Shown: one piece after another, positions 53,778 to 63,022 of the stretch
Layout: each line of letters starts with the position of its first letter
Numbering within the stretch: the first letter of the stretch is position 1
NCBI RefSeq assembly: GCF_046298265.1
Contig: NZ_JBKAHK010000004.1
Span: 124,001 to 188,000 of the forward strand
Direction of reading: 5' to 3'
Length of the DNA stretch: 64,000 bases
Origin: Gillisia xinjiangensis
GTDB lineage: Bacteria; Bacteroidota; Bacteroidia; Flavobacteriales; Flavobacteriaceae
The notes under the pieces: model-generated
What the model saw: the letters and a program-made list of their open reading frames with translations, nothing else
The model's database searches: none
What the model was told of the DNA's origin: nothing
Program-made: the position numbers and the translations under genes

Positions 53778-55094
53778 TTATTTTGATGGAATTAAAAGTA
53801 GTTTCTCTTGCCTGCCGTTTACATAACGGAAGCCATCTTCTCTCCAGAATCCTGCTTCTTCCAACATTATTCGAATATCTTTACCCCAGTCAGGAATATT
53901 TACAGTTGTATTCAGTTCAATAGCATAAACCGTATTTGGGTAGAGTTCATAATCTCCTGTCCCCGGAACACCGCCCTGGGAATCCCACATTCCGATCGTA
54001 GGACCTGCAGAATGACCATATAATCCTAAAGGATGCGTATATATCGATGGCCTCAGGCCTTCTTTTTTAGCCTGTTTTAAGGAAGCTAAAAGAATTTCAT
54101 TTCCGGACATTCCGGTTTTAAAATTAGCTGTAAGAATATCCTGTAATTTGTTTCCTTTGCTTAATGCTTCCCTTAAAAATTCAGGAGCTTCTGTTTCCCC
54201 GGGTTTTAAAACATAGGCATGCTGCTGGCAATCTGTATTCAGTTTTAAATAGGTTATTCCAAAGTCACAATGTAGCAAATCTCCGGGGCGTATCACCTCA
54301 TCTTCATATCCTGCAGAAAAGGCTTCAATATGATCTTTTAAAGCTTCTTCCTTTCTTTGAATATCAACCGTAGGATGAAACCAGGTCTCCAGCCCAAGAT
54401 CGGTTACTTTTTGGCGTAACCACCAAACAACTTCCTTTGAAGTGGTTTCTCCCGGAACTATTAATTTTTCACTAAAAGCTTCGGCAATAATCCCATGAGT
54501 TAAAAAAATTAGATCTTCATAAAGTTGCATTTCCTTTGCAGTTCGGGTTTCTATCCAACCAATAGCCAGCTCTTCTGCTGAAACAACTTTAGCTTTTAAT
54601 TCTTCAGATAAAATATTAAGAAAAGACTCATAATCTGTTTTTACAATCCCGTCTGCCAGGGCAAAATCCCGGGAATAGTTAAGTGCGATCTTATTTGGAT
54701 TTTTTTCTTCGATGATTTCCAAAAGAGCCTTCCACTGGTCGGGTTGAGATTCGGGATCCCAGGCAGAAGCAATGTTATCACCAATGTTATATCTGGCAAC
54801 AGCCAGTCGCTCTAAAGTATCTTTTTGTTTATCCCTGTAAAACACCAGAATGGTTCTCCTTCGGGCATTAAGCCAGGTTGCCGGGAGCATGGTCTTCAAC
54901 ACAGGATCTTCATTGTATTCCCTGGAGATTAGAACCCACATATCCAATCCTGCCCTGTCCATCAACTTTGGCAAAAGATTGGTGAAACGGTCTTCCAGAA
55001 TCTCATCTTCTAGACTGGCACGGTCTTTTTCAGATAAAATTTGAGCATTGGCTACAATTCCGAAAAAGAAAAAACTAATAAAGAATTTAAACAT
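53778..55094 (-). CDS. M24 family metallopeptidase (Xaa-Pro peptidase-like)
   Basis: A ~438-residue exported pita-bread-fold peptidase. From ATG 55094 the signal is MFKFFISFFFFGIVANAQ; ATG 55106 and 55133 are alternatives adding a short head. The metal ligands appear in order: Asp in LLHCDFGITYLKLNTDCQQH (two Asp, shown here across the strand), His in HPLGLYGHSAGPTIG, Glu in AIELNTTV and Glu in IMLEEAGF. A secreted dipeptidase/aminopeptidase role on proline peptides is likely, not proven. Confidence 0.88.
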   Translation of the reverse strand: MFKFFISFFFFGIVANAQILSEKDRASLEDEILEDRFTNLLPKLMDRAGLDMWVLISREYNEDPVLKTMLPATWLNARRRTILVFYRDKQKDTLERLAVARYNIGDNIASAWDPESQPDQWKALLEIIEEKNPNKIALNYSRDFALADGIVKTDYESFLNILSEELKAKVVSAEELAIGWIETRTAKEMQLYEDLIFLTHGIIAEAFSEKLIVPGETTSKEVVWWLRQKVTDLGLETWFHPTVDIQRKEEALKDHIEAFSAGYEDEVIRPGDLLHCDFGITYLKLNTDCQQHAYVLKPGETEAPEFLREALSKGNKLQDILTANFKTGMSGNEILLASLKQAKKEGLRPSIYTHPLGLYGHSAGPTIGMWDSQGGVPGTGDYELYPNTVYAIELNTTVNIPDWGKDIRIMLEEAGFWREDGFRYVNGRQEKLLLIPSK

Positions 55095-55179
55095 ATTGGA
55101 GGTCATTATAAAATGGGTGTTTGTTTTAAGCAATTACCTGAGAGAAAGCTCTCCAGGTATATCAGGGAAAGAAATCTCC

Positions 55180-55196
55180 GGATTTCGGTGAAATCC
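55180..55196 (-). terminator. Weak hairpin after menE
   Basis: GGATTTC/GAAATCC, 7-bp stem with a GGT loop, next to a second fold-back (ACCTGAGAG...CTCTCCAGGT, 55129-55157). No clear U-tract, so termination is uncertain. Confidence 0.4.
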
Positions 55197-55240
55197 TGTC
55201 CAAACGTTAAGGGCATTGGGAATTCAACCTAATGATGGGA

Positions 55241-56335
55241 TTAAATCATGCTTTTCAATGTTTTTTCCCTGTGGATTTTCCCATTTGGGGTTTCCTCGAA
55301 TTTTTCGATCAGATAAATTTTCTTTGGAATTTCATATTTATCAAGCGACTTCAGAGATTTAATTTCTTTCTGAAGTTCTTCCAACAATTCTTCAGAAAAA
55401 TCGGCCTCAACAAATAAAACCAGTTTTTCTCCCAAGGCATCATCCGGCATTCCGGTTACAAAAAACCTTCTTTTAATGATTTTATTCAAGTTCCGCTCGA
55501 TCTCTTCAGGATATAATTTTATGCCTCCGGAGTTTATCACATTATCATATCTCCCTTTCCAAAGGAACTTTTTATAGGTCAAAATCTCCACAACGTCATT
55601 GGTTACAATTGTATCGCTGGCAACCTTAGGGGCTTTAATAACAAGACAGCCTCTTTCATCTGTAGAAATTGAAATGTCAGGAAGCACTTTAAAAGGAATT
55701 GGTTTTGATTTTTTCTTTCCCGGATTAAGTTTTTTTGCAGCAATATGAGAAACGGTTTCCGTCATTCCAAAAGTTTCGTATACCTTGGTTTTTACACCTT
55801 GTACCATTTTTTGGAGCGAAGGAGATACAGCACCCCCTCCCACGATCAACTTTTTTATTAAATGTAATCTGCCAATGGAATTATCCAGTTGGAAGGGTGT
55901 CATCGCGCAGAAATCATAGGTTTTGAAAACCTGATCCAGGGGGTTTGAAGCCGGAGTAACCAAATCTATTTCCCAACCTAAAACCATCGCCCGCACCAAC
56001 ATCATCTTTCCTGCAATAAATTCTGCCGGTAAGCAATGTAAGGCAGTAGATTTTTCCGGAAGTTCAAAAAATTTACCAGTTGCCCTGGCCGAATTTATCA
56101 TGTGCTCTTTTAGGAGTTTCACTTTTTTTGGCGTTCCCGTAGATCCAGATGTTTGTACCTCCATAGACGCGGAGGGCTTCAGCCAATCCAGAAGAAAATC
56201 CCCAATGGCACCTTCATAGGGTTCTCCCTCTTTTATGAGATTATATGCAACCTGGCTTAAATCGGAATTAGAATAATGATTCTTATTGAGTTTAAAATCA
56301 GGATGAGTTTCAGGAATTATGTGTTTTTCGTTCAT
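55241..56335 (-). CDS. menE: o-Succinylbenzoate-CoA ligase-like AMP-binding enzyme
   Basis: Activates o-succinylbenzoate with CoA and ATP for menaquinone synthesis. A 364-residue adenylate-forming enzyme, short for the family but usual for flavobacterial MenE. P-loop-like TSGSTGTPKKVKLL (~63-76), VYETFGMTETVSHIA, WKGRYDNVINSGGIKLYPEEIE and a C-terminal lysine region TPNGKIHREKT are present. Co-directional with menC and menA, which supports the call. Confidence 0.9.
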   Translation of the reverse strand: MNEKHIIPETHPDFKLNKNHYSNSDLSQVAYNLIKEGEPYEGAIGDFLLDWLKPSASMEVQTSGSTGTPKKVKLLKEHMINSARATGKFFELPEKSTALHCLPAEFIAGKMMLVRAMVLGWEIDLVTPASNPLDQVFKTYDFCAMTPFQLDNSIGRLHLIKKLIVGGGAVSPSLQKMVQGVKTKVYETFGMTETVSHIAAKKLNPGKKKSKPIPFKVLPDISISTDERGCLVIKAPKVASDTIVTNDVVEILTYKKFLWKGRYDNVINSGGIKLYPEEIERNLNKIIKRRFFVTGMPDDALGEKLVLFVEADFSEELLEELQKEIKSLKSLDKYEIPKKIYLIEKFEETPNGKIHREKTLKSMI

Positions 56336-56407
56336 ATTTTTTTGAACTTAAAGAAGGTTCTTATTAAGAATACGTCAATTTAACAAAATACTCTCGAATT
56401 TTTATTT

Positions 56408-57343
56408 TTATTCAGAAGGTTTTAACACTTCGGGTTTTTCTACCTTCCCAAATAATTTGTCTTTCCAGTTGCTCCAGCCATATTTTTTGGACATAATAAA
56501 GAGGAAAACCGGGTAAACAATTAATACCGGGATAAGCACATCCCACCCCATGGACGGATCAGAAATATCCTTTAATAAAGAGTTGGTTTGAAAAGCAGTC
56601 CAGTCTGCAGTTACTAAAACGGCAGTAATTAGGTTGTTCCCTGCATGAAATCCCAGAGCGAGTTCCAGGCCTTCATCCATTAAAGTCATAATTCCCAGCA
56701 TAAATCCTGTTCCTATATAATAGATCATAATAATATTCCCCAGTTTTGTAACTTCCGGATTGAAAAAATGAAGCCCTCCAAAAACTACCGAAGTAAGGAT
56801 TAATGGCACCCATTTATTTCCAACCAAAGTACCAACCCCCTGCATTAAATAACCCCGAAAGAAATACTCCTCAAAACTGGTTTGAAGAGGAATCATTATA
56901 ATGGCAATAAAGAGCATAATAAAAAATGGTCCGGGTTTAAAATTGAAAAAATAATCATCGGGATTGGCAAAATAATCTCCAACTGTTACAACAACAGAAA
57001 ACAGTGCTACCAGGCCAAATGCAAAAAAGAACCTTCCCCAATCAATTTTCTTTCGGGTGGTTGTTAAGGCAATTATGGGCTGATTATGAAGGACTTTTGC
57101 TGCCAGAAAAACTCCTGCCAGTCCAAACGCAAAGGAGAGTAGAATCAAGAATAAATTAAGATTTGAATCCAGCAATTGCAACATTTCATCCTGTTCCATT
57201 CCTGCTATTTCAAAACCTCCTTCCAAAAATATCGCAAGCGCAAGAGGTAATTGGCCGGCTATTATAAAAACAAGGACTATTGCCACTCCAATGATATACC
57301 TCCAGAAATCATTTTGATACTTAAAAGCCTGCTGAATAAACAT
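56408..57343 (-). CDS. CPBP family intramembrane metalloprotease
   Basis: A 311-residue polytopic protein with ~8 helices. The ABI/CPBP motifs are EEYFFRGYL (EExxxR type, near 165) , FGGLHFF with a His, and FHAGNN with a second His near 235. CPBP proteases include CaaX prenyl processing and bacteriocin self-immunity proteins. It lies between menE and menC, 10 bp from menC, so is probably expressed with them; a role in quinone synthesis is not implied. Confidence 0.9.
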   Translation of the reverse strand: MFIQQAFKYQNDFWRYIIGVAIVLVFIIAGQLPLALAIFLEGGFEIAGMEQDEMLQLLDSNLNLFLILLSFAFGLAGVFLAAKVLHNQPIIALTTTRKKIDWGRFFFAFGLVALFSVVVTVGDYFANPDDYFFNFKPGPFFIMLFIAIIMIPLQTSFEEYFFRGYLMQGVGTLVGNKWVPLILTSVVFGGLHFFNPEVTKLGNIIMIYYIGTGFMLGIMTLMDEGLELALGFHAGNNLITAVLVTADWTAFQTNSLLKDISDPSMGWDVLIPVLIVYPVFLFIMSKKYGWSNWKDKLFGKVEKPEVLKPSE

Positions 57344-57353
57344 ATGATTTACT

Positions 57354-58388
57354 TTATAAATTAAATTTCCACGATATTTCAGGATCGTATTTTATTTCTC
57401 CCTTTTGCACTACCAGCGGACTTTTGAAGTTGTTTGTATACAATCCACCGGTTCCCAATCCCTGGGGCAAAGATTTATTTTTCGTGAAAATCCACTGACT
57501 GATAGCATTCAAACCTACATTGCTTTCCAATGCACTTGTTACCCACCAACCAATAGAATTTTCATCCACCAGGTCTACCCATTCCTGAGTGCCTTTAAAG
57601 CCTCCAATTAAACTGGGCTTAAATATCGCAAATTGTGGATTTATAATTTGCAATAATTCCTGTTTTTTATCAAAGTCCGTAACACCTATCAATTCTTCAT
57701 CTAATGCTATAGGAATAGGAGTTTTGCTGCATAAATCGGCCATGTGTTCCCATTTGCCCTGTTTTATGGGCTGCTCGATACTATGAATTTCGTATTCGCT
57801 GAGTTTTTCGAGTTTTTCCATCGCTTCCGGATAGGAAAAAGCCCCATTGGCATCTACCCTGAGTTCGATTTCTTTTGAAGAAAATTCGGTGCGAATATAT
57901 TTAAGAAGATCCAGTTCGGTTTGAAAATCAATCGCGCCAATCTTCAATTTTATACAACGGAACCCAGCCTTGATTTTTTCTAAAATTTGCGCTTTCATAA
58001 AAGCTTTATCTCCCATCCAAACCAATCCGTTAATAGGTATTGCAGACTTTCCCTTGGTGAATTCAGAAGGAAAAAGAATAAATTTATCCTGTGCTTCGAG
58101 AGATTTAAAAGCCATTTCCACTCCAAACTGAATGGATGGAAATTCCAAGAGTTGCTTCCAAAGTACTTCGGGTCCCAATGCTATGTTTTCGCAAACCCAT
58201 TTCAATTTCTCTTCATAATCCGGCCTGTCATCAAAACTAAGAGACCGTAAAAGTCCGCATTCGCCTACACCCGTTTTTCCGTCATGTTCAAGGATAATAA
58301 ACCAGGTTTCCTTTGTAGAAAGAATGCCCCGGGAAGTTCCACTGGGGCGTTTAAAATTTAAAAAATACTGTTGGTAGTTTGCCTGCAT
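57354..58388 (-). CDS. menC: o-Succinylbenzoate synthase
   Basis: Dehydrates SHCHC to o-succinylbenzoate in menaquinone synthesis. A 344-residue enolase-superfamily protein: KxK catalytic pair in CIKLKIGAIDF, metal ligands in ELRVDANGAF, SIEQPIKQG and PIALDEELIG, and a C-terminal ESNVGLNAI. A strong inverted repeat sits just upstream (58459-58503). Confidence 0.92.
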   Translation of the reverse strand: MQANYQQYFLNFKRPSGTSRGILSTKETWFIILEHDGKTGVGECGLLRSLSFDDRPDYEEKLKWVCENIALGPEVLWKQLLEFPSIQFGVEMAFKSLEAQDKFILFPSEFTKGKSAIPINGLVWMGDKAFMKAQILEKIKAGFRCIKLKIGAIDFQTELDLLKYIRTEFSSKEIELRVDANGAFSYPEAMEKLEKLSEYEIHSIEQPIKQGKWEHMADLCSKTPIPIALDEELIGVTDFDKKQELLQIINPQFAIFKPSLIGGFKGTQEWVDLVDENSIGWWVTSALESNVGLNAISQWIFTKNKSLPQGLGTGGLYTNNFKSPLVVQKGEIKYDPEISWKFNL

Positions 58389-58429
58389 TTAGGTTTGGTT
58401 GAACTTTTCCGAAATTTTTTTCAACTGTT

Positions 58430-58503
58430 TGAAACTTTGAAAAAGTTATTTATCTAAAGCTTTTCCAAAGTTTTATTAAAAATTTTAAACTTTGGAAAAG
58501 CTC
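58430..58503. repeat. Inverted repeat plus third degenerate copy between UPF0173 and menC genes
   Basis: Perfect 16-bp arms AGCTTTTCCAAAGTTT (58459-58474) and AAACTTTGGAAAAGCT (58488-58503), with a 13-nt A/T loop. A third, degenerate copy of the arm (GAAACTTTGAAAAAGTT) starts at 58430. It may be a terminator for the UPF0173 gene or an attenuator for menC, but lacks a clean U-tract. Confidence 0.75.
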
Positions 58504-58515
58504 AAGAGAGGTTAT

Positions 58516-59196
58516 CTACAATTCTATACTCTCCCCAATCTCGAGAAGCATTAAATCCTTGTTTTTTTCATAGAATTTTCGTTTTGCCTCCTCATGATCT
58601 ATTTCTATATACCCAAACGTATCGTAATGACAACCTATAATCTTATCACATTCAACAAAATCGCTGGCGAAAATCGCATCTTCTATTCCCATCGTAAAAT
58701 TATCTCCTATGGGTAAAATAGCGAGATCCAGTTTTATTGACATAGGAATAAGTTTCATATCCATGGAAAGCGCAGTATCTCCGGCTATATAAATATTTTT
58801 ATGTTCACTCTCAATCACGAAACCTCCAGGCTGTCCACCATAGGAACCATCCGGAAAAGAACTTGTATGCACGGCGTTCACATATTTCAGCTTCCCGAAT
58901 TCAAAATCCCAACTTCCTCCGTGGTTCATGGGATGTACTTCTAATCCCATGTTTTCATAATGCGTAGCGATTTCAAAATTACTTACTATAATTGCTCCCA
59001 TATTTTTGGCTATTTTTTCAGCATCCAGAATATGGTCTTGGTGTGCGTGGGTTAGCAGAATAAAATCTGCCTTCAATTCATGTATGTCAATCTTTTCTTT
59101 GGATTTTTCGTTTCCGGTAATAAATGGATCTACAATTAAATGAGTTTCGCCTATTTGTATTCCAAAGGAGCTATGTCCGTAAAAAGTGATTTTCAT
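58516..59196 (-). CDS. UPF0173 metal-dependent hydrolase (MBL fold)
   Basis: A 226-residue cytosolic metallo-beta-lactamase-fold protein. FYGHSSFGIQIG start, LLTHAHQDHILD zinc motif, HPMNHGGSWDF, GDTALSMDMK and IGCHYDTFG near the end are the UPF0173 pattern. Physiological substrate unknown. Sits between menC and menA on the same strand. Confidence 0.92.
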   Translation of the reverse strand: MKITFYGHSSFGIQIGETHLIVDPFITGNEKSKEKIDIHELKADFILLTHAHQDHILDAEKIAKNMGAIIVSNFEIATHYENMGLEVHPMNHGGSWDFEFGKLKYVNAVHTSSFPDGSYGGQPGGFVIESEHKNIYIAGDTALSMDMKLIPMSIKLDLAILPIGDNFTMGIEDAIFASDFVECDKIIGCHYDTFGYIEIDHEEAKRKFYEKNKDLMLLEIGESIEL

Positions 59197-59225
59197 ATGT
59201 GTTTTATTTTTTGTTATTTATTGGT

Positions 59226-59243
59226 CATATGCAATTCGCATAT
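59226..59243. other. Short palindrome in the menA-UPF0173 spacer
   Basis: ATATGC-AATTC-GCATAT within a 176-bp AT-rich gap. Could be a weak operator for the UPF0173 gene; low support. Confidence 0.25.
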
Positions 59244-59372
59244 ATTCTTTGGTGTTTTTCTCATATTTCTCGTTATGCTCATTTCATAATTCTATTTTTA
59301 AGATTTATTCTAAAATAAGCATTGAAAGCTGAAATATCATTAATCACGGGAAATTTATTTCCAAACAACCTG

Positions 59373-60275
59373 TTATAAAATAAGCCCCAATCCAAATAAT
59401 ATGGAAATAAAAAATGTGGTGAGTGCAAGTATTTTAAGCTCAGGATCCAAAAGCATTGGGTTTTCATTTTCAACCACTCTTTTTAAATGAAGAAAAAGCG
59501 GAATAAAACCTATTAAATAAAGGAAATCAGTCCATGAATCAGCCGTAAAAACCGAAAATATCACCAAACAAAAACTTGCTCCAATAATTAAAGAATAATG
59601 ATAATTTTTTGACCGACTTGCTCCCATTTTTACCACCAGGGTGTTTTTACCTGAATTTGCATCCGATTCGCGGTCACGCATGTTATTTAGGTTTAAAACC
59701 CCTGCGCTTAAAAAACCTATAGCAAAAGCCGGCAATAGAACAAGCCAGTTGAATTCCATCGTATATAAAAAATAAGAGCCATATACAGCGACAAGACCAA
59801 AGAAAATAAATACAAAAACATCTCCTAATCCCCTGTATCCATAAGCATTCTCTCCTACGGTATATTTAATGGCGGCTACTATGGCGGCTATGCCCAGTGC
59901 GAAAAACACAAATGCAGAAAGGAAGTTTTCACTCCCAAAAGCAACATAAATCAACAGCAGTGCGAGGATCATTGTTGCGATTGCAGTAATCCAAATCCCC
60001 TGCTTCATTTCCCTTGCAGAGATCAATCCGCTTTGAATAGCTCTTGCAGGACCCACCCGATTTTCATTGTCGGTTCCTTTAACGCCATCACCGTAATCAT
60101 TGGCCAAATTGGAAAGTATCTGAAGTCCCAGGGTAGTGCAAAGCGCCAAACTAAAGGTTACTATATTGAAATATCCCTGTTGAACTGCGATGGTTGTCCC
60201 CACTATAATTCCGGAAATTGAAAGCGGTAAGGTCCTTAAGCGTGCAGCATTAATCCATGAACTGAAATTTCCCAT
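59373..60275 (-). CDS. menA: 1,4-Dihydroxy-2-naphthoate polyprenyltransferase
   Basis: UbiA-family membrane prenyltransferase that attaches the polyprenyl chain in menaquinone synthesis. 300 residues, ~8 helices. First Asp-rich site NDYGDGVKGTDNENRVGP (~60-77) and second NMRDRESDANSGKNTL (~195-210) bind the prenyl diphosphate via Mg2+. The stop is 1 base from the holA stop-side gap, with only one base between menA start and holA end. Confidence 0.94.
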   Translation of the reverse strand: MGNFSSWINAARLRTLPLSISGIIVGTTIAVQQGYFNIVTFSLALCTTLGLQILSNLANDYGDGVKGTDNENRVGPARAIQSGLISAREMKQGIWITAIATMILALLLIYVAFGSENFLSAFVFFALGIAAIVAAIKYTVGENAYGYRGLGDVFVFIFFGLVAVYGSYFLYTMEFNWLVLLPAFAIGFLSAGVLNLNNMRDRESDANSGKNTLVVKMGASRSKNYHYSLIIGASFCLVIFSVFTADSWTDFLYLIGFIPLFLHLKRVVENENPMLLDPELKILALTTFFISILFGLGLIL

Positions 60276-60276
60276 A

Positions 60277-61281
60277 TTAACGCATTATTTTAACAAGCAG
60301 TTCCTTTAATAAATCTCCCTGCCCAACATTGGCCGCTCCTACTCCTTTTCCTTTAACATCGGCATCCCTCAAAAATCCTATAATCCCACTTACTTTTTTC
60401 ATAGGATAGTTTCTTGCTGCAACCACATAATCACTCACAAAATAGGGGTTTACTTTTAAAACTTTTGCAACATTGGCTTTAGATTGATCTGTTAGCCCAT
60501 GATATTGTAATATTTGAGAAAAATAGGAGAATAATAAGGTAACAGTTACCACCATTGGATTGTCCTTTGAATTTTGGGAGAAATAATTGATAATTTGATG
60601 AGCTTTTACCTCATCCTTCAAACCTATTGCTTTCCTGAGTTCAAAGTTGTTGAAATCCTTGCTTATCCCTATATTTTCCTCGATTAATTCAGGGGAAATA
60701 AGGGTTTCCTTCGGGGTGATTAACTGAAGTTTTTGAAGTTCATTATCTATTTTCCCGAGATCTACGCCCAAAAATTCCACCAGCATTTGGGCAGCTTTGG
60801 GAGAAATATTATAATCACGGGATTTAAGGGTTTTTTGGATCCAACCTGCTATTTGATTTTCATATAATCTTTTACTCTCAAAGATAACCCCGGTTTTTGA
60901 GATGGTTTTATATAGTTTTTTACGCTTATCTATTTTTTTGTATTTATAGCAAAATACCAAAACACTTGTAGGTTGAGGATTCTCGGCATAGGATTCAAGT
61001 TTTTCAATACTTCGGGAGAGATCCTGGGCCTCTTTTATAATTACAAGCTGCCGCTCTGCCATCATGGGATAGCGCTTGGCATTGCTCACAATCTCATCAA
61101 TACTTGTATCTCTTCCGTAGAGGACCATCTGGTTAAAGCCTTTTTCTTCCTCTGCTAATAAATTATCCTCAATATAGTCGGAAATCTTATCGATATAATA
61201 AGGCTCTTCACCCATCAGGAAATAAATGGGGTGTATTTGTCCGTTTTTTATTTTTTTAACTATTTGTATAGCTTCTTCCAT
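60277..61281 (-). CDS. holA: DNA polymerase III subunit delta
   Basis: Clamp-loader subunit that opens the sliding clamp. 334 residues with the HolA pattern: IYFLMGEEPYYIDKI at the start, QLVIIKEAQDL, an AAA+-like fold without a functional Walker motif, and a helical C-terminal domain (PMVVTVTLLFSYFSQILQYH). It precedes menA by one base in the same transcript. Confidence 0.92.
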   Translation of the reverse strand: MEEAIQIVKKIKNGQIHPIYFLMGEEPYYIDKISDYIEDNLLAEEEKGFNQMVLYGRDTSIDEIVSNAKRYPMMAERQLVIIKEAQDLSRSIEKLESYAENPQPTSVLVFCYKYKKIDKRKKLYKTISKTGVIFESKRLYENQIAGWIQKTLKSRDYNISPKAAQMLVEFLGVDLGKIDNELQKLQLITPKETLISPELIEENIGISKDFNNFELRKAIGLKDEVKAHQIINYFSQNSKDNPMVVTVTLLFSYFSQILQYHGLTDQSKANVAKVLKVNPYFVSDYVVAARNYPMKKVSGIIGFLRDADVKGKGVGAANVGQGDLLKELLVKIMR

Positions 61282-61416
61282 AATGGCTTAAAATAGTTTA
61301 AACTTTTGAGTTCATAGCTAAAAAGGTTCTTTGATTTCTTAAATTCCGTAGTTCCTTTCAAGAATTTAATTTGAATAGATTCAGGAGTTCACTCTAAAAT
61401 TTTGTTATTTTGAATT

Positions 61417-61866
61417 ATGCAAAAATTGAATTTCCCGGACTATTCATTTCGATTCAAAAATAGCGAAAATAAAACGGCCGTATTTGATGAAATACGAAAA
61501 AAGTTTGTAATTCTAACTCCTGAAGAATGGGTTCGATTGCATACGGTTCAATTTCTTATGAAGGAGAAACAGTATCCAAAAAGCCATTTAAATGTTGAGA
61601 AACAGCTGAAATTGGGCAAAATGACCAAGCGTTATGATGTGGTGGTTTATAAACCCAATGGAAAAATACAATTGATTGTGGAATGTAAAGCCCCATCAAT
61701 AAAGATCTCCCAGGCTACTTTTGATCAAATTGCACGTTATAATATGAGTTTAGATGCTACCTATTTAATGGTTACCAATGGATTGGAGCATTATTACTGT
61801 AAACTTGATTATGCAGAGGAAAAATATCATTTTCTTCAGGATCTTCCGGAATATTTGAATCTATAG
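61417..61866 (+). CDS. Orphan type I restriction HsdR N-terminal domain protein
   Basis: A 149-residue protein equal to the HSDR_N nuclease-like domain alone. PD-(D/E)xK-like residues are the Asp in RYDVVVYKPNGKIQ and ECK in LIVECKAPSIKIS, followed by the Gln/Tyr motif QIARYNM. There is no helicase, hsdM or hsdS nearby, so it is not a restriction system here. Such stand-alone proteins are common in flavobacteria; role unknown, perhaps a housekeeping nuclease. Confidence 0.88.
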   Translation: MQKLNFPDYSFRFKNSENKTAVFDEIRKKFVILTPEEWVRLHTVQFLMKEKQYPKSHLNVEKQLKLGKMTKRYDVVVYKPNGKIQLIVECKAPSIKISQATFDQIARYNMSLDATYLMVTNGLEHYYCKLDYAEEKYHFLQDLPEYLNL

Positions 61867-61947
61867 AAAATAGAATAAGCCATTTTGCATCGGGCAACCT
61901 TGAAATTTTCTGATTACTTTTGAACACGCTTAAAAAAATCCCCTTTA

Positions 61948-62940
61948 ATGACCGTAGCTGTTGTGATTTTAAACTGGAATGGAATTGAACTCTTAAAACA
62001 GTTTTTGCCTTCTGTGGTCGATTTTTCTCCTGAAGCCACAGTGTATCTTGCCGATAATGCTTCTTCAGATAATTCGGTTAAATTTGTAAAAGAAAATTTT
62101 CCGAAAGTAAAGATCATTCAGAATAAATTAAACGGAGGCTATTCAAAAGGATATAATGATGCACTTTCCGGCCTTGAGGAAGAACTTTTTATCTTGTTGA
62201 ACAGCGATGTGCAGGTGACTCCGCACTGGCTACCCCCAATAATGGAGCTATTCCAAAAAAATGAAGATCTGGGAGCAGCACAACCTAAAATTATGGATTT
62301 TAAAAATCCTGAATATTTTGAATATGCAGGAGCTGCAGGCGGTTTTATCGATAAACTGGGATATCCTTATTGCCGGGGAAGAATTTTTAACAGTTTGGAA
62401 AAAGATCAAGGCCAATATGACGATGAAACCAATATTTTTTGGGCAAGCGGCGCGTGTCTTGCAATTAGGAGCAGTGCTTTTTTTAAAATAGGAGGGCTGG
62501 ATGAAGATTATTTTGCCCATCAGGAAGAAATAGATGTTTGCTGGCGCTTGCATAATTTTGGGTTCAAAGTAAAATACACGCCAAAATCTATTGTGTATCA
62601 CGTGGGCGGGGCAACCTTAAACCATATGAATCCAAGAAAAACCTTTTATAATTTCAGGAACAGCTTATATAATTTGCTGAAAAATCTTCCTGCTTCTCAA
62701 CTCTTATGGATACTTCCAATACGAATGATCCTGGACGGGATCGCAGCTATAAAATTTTTAATTGAAGGCCGTGGAAAACATTTTTTAGAGATTCTAAATG
62801 CCCATATAAGTTTTTATAAAATGTTGCCGGTATTCATTAAAAAGAGAAAAAAAGTCCCTGTGAAATTCGCCTCTTTTTCAAAATTTTCCGTTGTTTGCAG
62901 TCATTATTTTTTGGGAATAAAAAAATTCTCGGAAATGTAA
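61948..62940 (+). CDS. Glycosyltransferase family 2 protein
   Basis: A 330-residue GT-A glycosyltransferase of the rhamnosyltransferase-like GT2 group. Nucleotide-sugar binding VAVVILNWNG start, YLADNASSDNS, DxD-like LLNSDVQVTP, and acceptor-side DEDYFAHQEEIDVCWRLHNFG are clear. A hydrophobic patch at ~245-265 may associate it with the membrane. Probably builds cell-surface polysaccharide; sugar unknown. Confidence 0.93.
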   Translation: MTVAVVILNWNGIELLKQFLPSVVDFSPEATVYLADNASSDNSVKFVKENFPKVKIIQNKLNGGYSKGYNDALSGLEEELFILLNSDVQVTPHWLPPIMELFQKNEDLGAAQPKIMDFKNPEYFEYAGAAGGFIDKLGYPYCRGRIFNSLEKDQGQYDDETNIFWASGACLAIRSSAFFKIGGLDEDYFAHQEEIDVCWRLHNFGFKVKYTPKSIVYHVGGATLNHMNPRKTFYNFRNSLYNLLKNLPASQLLWILPIRMILDGIAAIKFLIEGRGKHFLEILNAHISFYKMLPVFIKKRKKVPVKFASFSKFSVVCSHYFLGIKKFSEM

Positions 62941-62980
62941 TGTTTTTAACCAAAAACTAGGGAATTGGCACCAGTTTTGA

Positions 62981-62988
62981 TAACTTTG
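62981..62988 (+). promoter_or_regulatory. Candidate -7 box for the OmpA-family gene
   Basis: TAACTTTG matches TAnnTTTG, 35 bp before the ATG at 63023. No clear -33 element. Confidence 0.35.
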
Positions 62989-63022
62989 GGAAAATCTAAC
63001 TTTAACAAAAAAAAACACCATT

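Noticed and set aside
61417..61866. Type I restriction-modification system
   Set aside because: Only the HsdR N-terminal domain is present; no hsdM, hsdS or helicase part is found in the flanks.
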